Shown here: one piece after another, positions 1-6,362 of the stretch
Numbering within the stretch: position 1 is the first letter of the stretch
How the letters are laid out: the number at the start of each line of letters is the position of its first letter
Source of the DNA: Candidatus Izemoplasmatales bacterium
GTDB taxonomy: Bacteria > Bacillota_I > Bacilli_A > Izemoplasmatales > Hujiaoplasmataceae
DNA length: 6,362 nt
Direction of reading: 5' to 3'
Assembly (NCBI GenBank): GCA_028702245.1
Contig: JAQVPE010000050.1
Coordinates: forward strand, 1 to 6,362
Program-made: the position numbers and the translations under genes
The notes under the pieces: generated by a model
What the model saw: only the letters and a program-made list of their open reading frames with translations
What the model was told of the DNA's origin: nothing
Database searches by the model: none

Positions 1-275
1 TTGCCGGGCACAATATGACGATCAATGAGTTTTACAAGGAGATTTGTTCCCTTGGTGGCCATAGTGCGTTGTTTTTACCAATCCCCGGATTTATCGCGCG
101 CCTGTTCGTTTTTTTGATCCCCCGCTTTTCCAAAGTGATGATCGATGCCATCCTCGACAATTACCAATATGACAACTCGCGGATGCGGCGTGATTTGGTT
201 ATGGATCTGACTCCGTTTTCGGTAACGGTGCGTAACACCATCATGTGGTTGAAAAGCAATTACAAGGGCAAATGA
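1..275 (+). CDS. C-terminal end of a probable NAD-dependent epimerase/dehydratase (extended SDR), 5' truncated by window edge
   Basis: The frame is open from base 3 with no stop before the ATG at 15, so this is most likely the tail of a longer gene and that ATG an internal methionine. About 90 residues are visible. The opening residues AGHNMTINEF, a following Gly-Gly, and a proline-containing hydrophobic stretch (FLPIPGFIARLF) resemble the C-terminal substrate-binding part of extended short-chain dehydrogenases (COG0451 type), where a G-x-N-x-T segment introduces a helix. The end, DLTPFSVTVRNTIMWL, fits the usual final pattern of Leu-x-Pro, then a helix ending in x-x-T-x-x-W. Such enzymes act on nucleotide sugars or other NAD(P)-linked alcohols in the cytoplasm. 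The Rossmann fold and the YxxxK catalytic site lie outside the window, so neither substrate nor activity can be judged. The gene stops with TGA at 273-275. A membrane-associated hydrolase tail is a weaker alternative. Confidence 0.55.
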   Translation, partial: AGHNMTINEFYKEICSLGGHSALFLPIPGFIARLFVFLIPRFSKVMIDAILDNYQYDNSRMRRDLVMDLTPFSVTVRNTIMWLKSNYKGK

Positions 276-341
276 GGGCTAACGCTTCAAGAATAATCCC
301 GTATAATAAAACCGTGTTAACTACCGCTGATTTTTTTGCTG

Positions 342-370
342 TTGCTATTATTATCTATATTTGATAAAAT
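342..370 (+). promoter_or_regulatory. Predicted sigma-A promoter for the cyclic di-GMP gene (extended -10)
   Basis: The -35 box TTGCTA (342-347, 4 of 6 consensus) is separated by 17 bases from a -10 box TAAAAT (365-370, 5 of 6). The TG at 362-363, one base upstream of the -10, makes it an extended -10. Transcription would start near 377, giving a leader of about 60 bases before the ATG at 437. An isolated TATAAT at 302-307 has no convincing -35 and is considered less likely. Confidence 0.6.
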
Positions 371-436
371 ATCATATAGTACAAAATGTTTAGTCGCTCT
401 AGTTGCTGGGAATCACTCGTTTTATGGAGGAACTAA

Positions 437-3025
437 ATGGGGGACAACAAGGAAACGGATCGCCCTATGCATGCGGTCGATTTTGCATCAGTGTATGTCA
501 GGCTGGTTGATGGTTATCCGGGAATGGCCTATCGCTGCCTGAACGATGAGTTTTGGACCATGAAATTTATCAGCGCCAACGGTCCGTCGGTTACCGGCTA
601 TCGCAATGAGGATCTTTTAGATAACAAGGTTGTCGCTTTCGAAGATTTGATCCTTCCCGAATACAAGAATACGATTCGTCAGCTTTGGAAAGACGCGCTC
701 CGAGAAGAGCGCGATTTTGAGTTTGAATACGAGATCATTACCAAGGACAAGACAATCAAGTGGGTTCATGAGCGCGGTCATGGGATCCGCGATGATCATA
801 ACCAAGTCATCTATGTCGAAGGCTTCATCACTGATATTTCGCAGGAAAAGGAATCTGCGTTGCGAGAAAAAAAGCATGAGGACCGGTTTCGCCATATTAC
901 CGAGAATTCGCCGATCCCGATTTTGATTTGCCATGAAGAGAAAATCATCTATTTAAACCCCGCTTGCCGTGATTTGTTTATTGTAAAAGACGATAACGCC
1001 ATCCTTGGAAAAAAACTCTACCAATTTCTCGATCCCAAATACCACAGTTTTTATAAGTCGAGGATCAAGAAGATTCAAGAAACAAGAACGCCTTCAACCA
1101 GAGCCGAATACAAAATGTTCCGTTCCGATGGAAGCGAAGCGTACGTTGAAATTTCTTCGTCGCCATTTTTTGACGGTGACGAGATGTATCTTCACGTCTT
1201 CTTCTACGACATGACGGAGAAATATTTCCGTCTAAAGCAGATGAAGCGGATTCAGAAGCGTAGCCGTGATTTGATCGTCGGAATGCATGAGGGCATCGGC
1301 ATCTTTACCGGTGAAAAGAATCTTCGGAAATTCAAACTGATTTTTTCCAATCGCAGTCTGCCAAGACTTCTATTTGACAATATCACTCGTGTGATCGGCA
1401 CTGAGTTTTCCGAGTTGTTTCCTATGATTGAAGAAAAAGAAGCAAGTCGCATTTTCCAGTCGCTCGAGCTTGGAGAAGATTACTGTTTGGAACTCGAATT
1501 GGCAAGCGGAAAGTTCTTGTCGACTCGTTTTCTGATGAATGATGATCAGGAAGTCATTGTTGTCTTGAACGACATCTCCGATATCAAAGCCAAGGAAACC
1601 TCGCTGATTGCGGAAAAACGCAAACTCGACATGATCATCGAGGGAACCAATACGGGACTTTGGGATTGGCATCTTGAGAAAGATACTATCGATATCAATT
1701 TTAAATGGGCCCAAATCTCCGGCTACACTTTGGAAGAACTCGTTCCGCTAACGGTAGACCGTTTCTATCAACTTGTCCACAAGGACGATGTTTCAAAAGT
1801 CAAACAGGCGATCAATGATTACCTTTGGGGTCACGGCGACAAAACATTGGTCGAATATCGCCTGCAATCCAAAAACGGCGATTATGAATGGTTCGTCGAT
1901 CGCGGGACAATCACAAAACGCGATCAGTTCCAAAAACCCTTGATGATGTCAGGAACGCATCAAAACATCACCGAAAGAAAAAACCGCGAGTTGGAGATCA
2001 TGAATCTCAGTTATTATGATCATCTGACCGGTCTTTACAATCGCAGGAAGTTTGAAGAAGTACTCAAACAACTCGACAACAAGGATCAACTTCCGCTTTC
2101 AATCGTGATGGGCGACGTCAATGCTTTGAAACTGACCAATGATGCCTTTGGCCATCAGGCAGGCGATGCTTTGATCTCGCATATCTCTCAAAAACTGAAG
2201 GCAACTTTCAACGACACGGAGCACTTGTTTAGGATCGGCGGCGATGAGTTTGTCGTAATCCTTACTAAAAAAACACGATCAGAAGTCCATAAAAAACTCA
2301 AAAGCCTGACTAGTGAACTCGAAAACGAGATTGTGAACAATTTTCCTTGTTCCGTAGCTTTTGGCCTCTCGACAAGGACATCGATGAACAAACCGATGCG
2401 TGACGTCTTTCGTGATGCGGAACTGGTCATGTACAATAGCAAACTGATCCGCTCCGATCATCTTAGGGTCGATATGATCGATCGTATCAAACGTTTTCTT
2501 TATGAGAATTGTCCGGCCGAAAGAATCCATGCGAACCTAGTTAAGGACTACATGTTCAAACTTGCCAGCAAATTCGACCTCGCGGAAAGCGACCGGAAGT
2601 CACTGGTTCAGCTCGCCGAGATCCACGATATCGGCAAGATCGCGATCCCGCCGCATATTTTGAACAAAAGCGAGCCGCTTTCTGCCTCTGAGATCCGAAT
2701 CATCCATCAACATCCCGAGACCGGATACCGAATTTTGATATCCGCCTATGAATACGACAAGATTGCCGTTGATGTCCTGTCACACCACGAACGGTGGGAC
2801 GGAACCGGCTATCCCAAGAAACTACGCGAGGATGAAATACCTTGGAAAGCTCGGTTTTTGTCGATATGTGAAGCCTATGCCTCGATGACCGTCGATCAGC
2901 CATACCGAAAAGCGCTGTCAAAGGAAGACGCTGTCAAAGAACTTATCAATAACTCCGGCAAGCAATTCGATCCGGAAATCTGCCAGTTTTTCGTTCTTGA
3001 AGTGCTGAATGAGAAATGGGACTAG
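437..3025 (+). CDS. PAS(x4)-GGDEF-HD-GYP sensor, predicted bifunctional cyclic di-GMP synthase/phosphodiesterase
   Basis: This 862-residue protein has no signal peptide or membrane segment, so it should act in the cytoplasm. By eye the domains are: PAS 1 (about 17-135), PAS 2 (146-262), a degenerate PAS-like module (275-386), PAS 4 of the PAS_3/PAC kind (394-514), GGDEF (520-678) and HD-GYP (685-858). Each PAS ends in a D-I/M-S/T type motif (residues 133, 258, 379, 510) running into a charged signalling helix. The GGDEF domain keeps DHLTGLYNRR (528-537), the metal Asp560, the ND and GHQAGD segment (568-577) and GGDEF itself (601-605), so cyclase activity is plausible. The inhibitory RxxD site is absent (NDTE at 592-595). 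HD-GYP keeps Glu695/His698, HDIGK (730-734), HQHP (757-760), HHERWDGTGYP (783-793) and PYR (822-824); the late D-x-Y-D-A motif is changed to EAYAS (812-816). GGAGG at 426-430, six bases upstream, fixes the ATG. The gene stands alone and ends at a terminator. PAS ligands cannot be told from sequence. Confidence 0.95.
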   Translation: MGDNKETDRPMHAVDFASVYVRLVDGYPGMAYRCLNDEFWTMKFISANGPSVTGYRNEDLLDNKVVAFEDLILPEYKNTIRQLWKDALREERDFEFEYEIITKDKTIKWVHERGHGIRDDHNQVIYVEGFITDISQEKESALREKKHEDRFRHITENSPIPILICHEEKIIYLNPACRDLFIVKDDNAILGKKLYQFLDPKYHSFYKSRIKKIQETRTPSTRAEYKMFRSDGSEAYVEISSSPFFDGDEMYLHVFFYDMTEKYFRLKQMKRIQKRSRDLIVGMHEGIGIFTGEKNLRKFKLIFSNRSLPRLLFDNITRVIGTEFSELFPMIEEKEASRIFQSLELGEDYCLELELASGKFLSTRFLMNDDQEVIVVLNDISDIKAKETSLIAEKRKLDMIIEGTNTGLWDWHLEKDTIDINFKWAQISGYTLEELVPLTVDRFYQLVHKDDVSKVKQAINDYLWGHGDKTLVEYRLQSKNGDYEWFVDRGTITKRDQFQKPLMMSGTHQNITERKNRELEIMNLSYYDHLTGLYNRRKFEEVLKQLDNKDQLPLSIVMGDVNALKLTNDAFGHQAGDALISHISQKLKATFNDTEHLFRIGGDEFVVILTKKTRSEVHKKLKSLTSELENEIVNNFPCSVAFGLSTRTSMNKPMRDVFRDAELVMYNSKLIRSDHLRVDMIDRIKRFLYENCPAERIHANLVKDYMFKLASKFDLAESDRKSLVQLAEIHDIGKIAIPPHILNKSEPLSASEIRIIHQHPETGYRILISAYEYDKIAVDVLSHHERWDGTGYPKKLREDEIPWKARFLSICEAYASMTVDQPYRKALSKEDAVKELINNSGKQFDPEICQFFVLEVLNEKWD

Positions 3026-3043
3026 AATCGATCAATCAAAAAC

Positions 3044-3085
3044 AAAAGGCTGATGTGAAGAAAGTATCTTCATTTCAGCCTTTTT
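3044..3085. terminator. Bidirectional rho-independent terminator between convergent genes
   Basis: A 10-bp stem pairs 3044-3053 (AAAAGGCTGA) with 3075-3084 (TCAGCCTTTT). It continues past a small mismatch into a 5-bp stem, 3056-3060 with 3068-3072, closed by a 7-base loop. On the plus strand it runs into T5 (3081-3085) and would end the sensor transcript about 20-60 bases after its stop. On the minus strand the same stem is followed by TTTTGTTTTTG, so it can also end the kinase transcript. The stem overlaps the first base of the kinase stop codon (3084-3086). Confidence 0.85.
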
Positions 3086-3701
3086 ATTGGTTGAGCGAAG
3101 CGAATTTTGCTTCGATCTTATGGATGATATCGGCGAATTCGAGGGGTTGTTCCATATCGTTTATCGGCAGCCAGAGAATTTTTTTCTCGGGTACTTTGTA
3201 GGCCTTGAAGATTCGCCTTAAAACGTCGTAATAGTTGGCATAGTGAAATTTCAAATAATCTTCCTGGTCTTTTTCGATTTCCCGTCCCCGCCTGCGGACA
3301 TTCTCGAAAAGTTGATCTTGTTCTCTCACGATCACAAGATGGATGTCGACATCAGGTAGTCTTTTGAGATGTTCGTCGGCGATTGCGTAGGTCAGCGCAA
3401 CTTCCATTGCGCTCATGATGCCCTCGAGCCTGAGCAGTTCGGTGAACACCAAATTGGAAAACAAAGTCGAATCGCAAATGACATTTGGCAAGTCTTTGGT
3501 GCGCCACATCAAGAGGAACAAAGAACTATAGAAAGCGTTTTGGGAAAGCAGGGCGAACATTTCCTTGTCTTGATAAAAAAGTGGCAAAAACTCGTTTTTT
3601 TCAACCGGTTCCTCGACCAAATCAGCCTTATAGTAATCCGCGAGCTTTCTTGAGAGTGTTGATTTTCCCGAGCCGATCGGGCCAATGATTCCGATTCGCA
3701 T
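3084..3701 (-). CDS. Deoxynucleoside kinase family protein (dCK/dGK-like), divergent active site
   Basis: The 205-residue protein is predicted to transfer a phosphate from a nucleoside triphosphate to the 5'-OH of a deoxynucleoside in the cytoplasm (salvage). It opens with a P-loop, GPIGSGKST (7-15), followed by EEP (30-32), whose second Glu matches the family's catalytic base. Next come FLPLFYQD (38-45) and the Gln of the substrate site (Q54). The lid motif RGREIE (138-143) followed by DYLKFHYANYYD (148-159) is characteristic of the dNK family. Length fits bacterial members (about 200-220). Where the family normally has (D/E)RS, this protein reads DST (77-79), and two further substrate-site positions also appear changed, so the nucleoside used is uncertain. 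AGGAGG at 3708-3713 sits six bases before the ATG. The gene has its own strong promoter, converges on the sensor gene and ends in the shared terminator. Thymidylate kinase is a less likely alternative because the lid and EEP pattern fit dNK better. Confidence 0.85.
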   Translation of the reverse strand: MRIGIIGPIGSGKSTLSRKLADYYKADLVEEPVEKNEFLPLFYQDKEMFALLSQNAFYSSLFLLMWRTKDLPNVICDSTLFSNLVFTELLRLEGIMSAMEVALTYAIADEHLKRLPDVDIHLVIVREQDQLFENVRRRGREIEKDQEDYLKFHYANYYDVLRRIFKAYKVPEKKILWLPINDMEQPLEFADIIHKIEAKFASLNQ

Positions 3702-3732
3702 TAGCTGCCTCCTGAAGTTTGTCTATACGCTG

Positions 3733-3762
3733 ATTATACTTGATGATACCTGTCGCTGTCAA
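3733..3762 (-). promoter_or_regulatory. Near-perfect sigma-A promoter for the nucleoside kinase
   Basis: On the minus strand TTGACA (3757-3762) and TATAAT (3733-3738) are both exact consensus hexamers separated by 18 bases. Transcription would start near 3726, leaving a leader of about 25 bases that contains AGGAGG. The promoter lies entirely in the 87-base gap between the HAD gene and the kinase gene, so the kinase can be expressed independently of the HAD gene. No operator-like repeat is evident next to it. Confidence 0.85.
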
Positions 3763-3788
3763 AGGTCTTCGCGATATTCGATTCTGTT

Positions 3789-4511
3789 TTATGAACCGCT
3801 TACTATCGATCGCAAAAAACGATCGAGTTCTTGGAACGATCCATGTGAATATTGATCAATCGATTCACCATATTGGTTTTTCAAGCAGTCGGTAACTAAA
3901 AACGTCTTGAGCCCGAGGCGGGAAGCGATCATGTCTTCAAAGACGTCGTTTCCGATCATGATTGTGCGTTTAGCCTCAAGGTTGTGCTTAACGATCAAAG
4001 ACCTGTAATAGTCGAGATTAGGTTTTGAGAAGGATGAATTATCATATGTTGTTACATCGCAAAACTCGGCCGTTTCCAGGTTGATCCATCTCATACGTTC
4101 CTTGGTTGCTATACGGGGAAAAAGCGGATTAGTAGCGAGTATGACCTTGATGCCTTGCTCGTTGAGATATCTAATCAGAGGTTTGGCCAAGGGATTGTCC
4201 CATGAAGATGCGCGAACGCTTGAAAACTCATTCTGGTAGTAATCGAGAAACACTGGCTCAACTTCAAACCTCTTGCATTTCATCAATTTGGAAAAGGTTT
4301 CAAAAAAACGGTCGTCATTGGTCATCGTTCCGTCGTTTTTGACCATCGCCCTGATGCCTTCTTTAAGCGCATCAAAAAAGGGCTGTTGATTGAAGCCGAG
4401 CTGAAGCGCCCGTCGACCGAGGCCCTCAAAATAGATTTTGATGAACTTGTCCTCGTCGAGCGGGAGCAACGTCCCGTCGAGATCGAACATGACTGTATCG
4501 AACACCGGCAT
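3789..4511 (-). CDS. HAD-superfamily hydrolase (probable phosphatase)
   Basis: The 240-residue protein carries all four haloacid dehalogenase motifs. Motif I is FDLDGTLL (9-16) with the Asp10 nucleophile and Asp12 acid/base; motif II is ILATN (124-128) with Thr127; motif III is Lys163 in SKPN; motif IV is IGNDVFEDM (186-194) with Asp189 and Asp193. The helical insertion between motifs I and II (about 17-105) is a C1-type cap, so the substrate is probably a small phosphate ester such as a nucleotide or sugar phosphate. The family is too broad to name it. There is no signal peptide, so it is cytoplasmic. The annotated ATG lies only one base from GGAGG (4513-4517); a GTG two codons later (4503-4505) is seven bases away and is the likelier start, giving 238 residues beginning MFDTVMFDLDGTLL. 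The gene has its own promoter just past the groEL terminator. No terminator is seen before the kinase gene downstream, so some read-through into it is likely. Confidence 0.9.
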   Translation of the reverse strand: MPVFDTVMFDLDGTLLPLDEDKFIKIYFEGLGRRALQLGFNQQPFFDALKEGIRAMVKNDGTMTNDDRFFETFSKLMKCKRFEVEPVFLDYYQNEFSSVRASSWDNPLAKPLIRYLNEQGIKVILATNPLFPRIATKERMRWINLETAEFCDVTTYDNSSFSKPNLDYYRSLIVKHNLEAKRTIMIGNDVFEDMIASRLGLKTFLVTDCLKNQYGESIDQYSHGSFQELDRFLRSIVSGS

Positions 4512-4512
4512 A

Positions 4513-4517
4513 CCTCC
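4513..4517 (-). promoter_or_regulatory. Ribosome binding site that points to a GTG start for the HAD gene
   Basis: GGAGG on the minus strand is one base from the ATG at 4509-4511 but seven bases from the GTG at 4503-4505. The other three complete genes here have their Shine-Dalgarno core 6-7 bases from the start, so GTG fits the local pattern better. Confidence 0.65.
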
Positions 4518-4526
4518 GTTTTTTCT

Positions 4527-4555
4527 AGTATACCAGTTTACTTCGGATCAGGCAA
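4527..4555 (-). promoter_or_regulatory. Predicted promoter of the HAD hydrolase gene (extended -10)
   Basis: On the minus strand TTGCCT (4550-4555, 4 of 6) is followed after 17 bases by TATACT (4527-4532, 5 of 6), preceded by TGG (4533-4535), which makes an extended -10. The start point would be near 4520, only a few bases ahead of the GGAGG. The -35 begins three bases past the T tract of the groEL terminator, so the gene is set off as its own unit. Confidence 0.65.
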
Positions 4556-4557
4556 TC

Positions 4558-4581
4558 AAAAAGGCACATTTACTGTGCCTT
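4558..4581 (-). terminator. Rho-independent terminator of the groES-groEL operon
   Basis: On the minus strand an 8-bp perfect stem AAGGCACA / TGTGCCTT (4574-4581 with 4561-4568) encloses a 5-base loop and runs into T5. It begins seven bases after the groEL stop codon, a typical position. Confidence 0.9.
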
Positions 4582-4588
4582 ATATTGA

Positions 4589-6362
<1,774 letters not shown>

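Noticed and set aside
302..307. Perfect TATAAT hexamer upstream of the sensor gene
   Set aside because: At 16-18 base spacing the -35 position holds no acceptable hexamer and there is no TG extension; the promoter at 342-370 is better.
331..337. T7 run as a terminator for the first gene
   Set aside because: No stable GC-rich stem immediately precedes it.
371..436. Possible riboswitch (cyclic di-GMP class) in the leader of the sensor gene
   Set aside because: The leader is only about 60 bases, with no stable paired elements or conserved GEMM-like segments.
437..3025. Membrane-anchored sensor
   Set aside because: No hydrophobic segment long enough to span a membrane is present in the 862 residues.

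Overview
The window looks like an ordinary chromosomal stretch from a low-to-mid-GC member of the Bacillota/Mycoplasmatota side of the tree. Three things suggest this: strong GGAGG-type ribosome sites, sigma-A style promoters with near-consensus boxes, and a soluble PAS-GGDEF-HD-GYP protein of the kind found in that group. Tryptophan is encoded by TGG throughout and TGA closes the first gene, so the standard bacterial code applies and a code-4 Mycoplasma is unlikely. The exact lineage is inference.

Layout. From the left edge: the 3' end of a plus-strand gene, probably an extended SDR (NAD-dependent epimerase/dehydratase), ending at 275. A 161-base intergenic region (276-436) follows, with an extended -10 promoter. 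A large plus-strand gene (437-3025) encodes an 862-residue cytoplasmic sensor with about four PAS modules, a GGDEF domain with an intact motif and an HD-GYP domain, so both a synthase and a hydrolase module for cyclic di-GMP. It ends at a bidirectional terminator shared with the convergent minus-strand block. Reading leftwards on the minus strand, that block is: groES (C-terminal half, cut by the right edge), groEL (536 residues), a terminator, a HAD-family phosphatase with its own promoter, and a divergent deoxynucleoside kinase with a consensus TTGACA/TATAAT promoter.

How the genes relate. groES and groEL are one operon, 10 bases apart, and encode the chaperonin. The HAD hydrolase and the deoxynucleoside kinase are adjacent and co-oriented with no visible terminator between them; a shared role in nucleotide metabolism is possible but not shown. 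The cyclic di-GMP protein is an independent transcription unit. No mobile element, CRISPR array, tRNA, rRNA or phage signature was seen.

The points most worth a second look are the cyclic di-GMP enzyme (no RxxD inhibitory site; altered last metal motif in HD-GYP), the nucleoside kinase with altered substrate-site residues, the likely GTG start of the HAD gene, the chaperonin tail without a Gly-Gly-Met repeat, and a dyad over the -10 of the sensor gene. I did not find clear evidence of a wholly new system.
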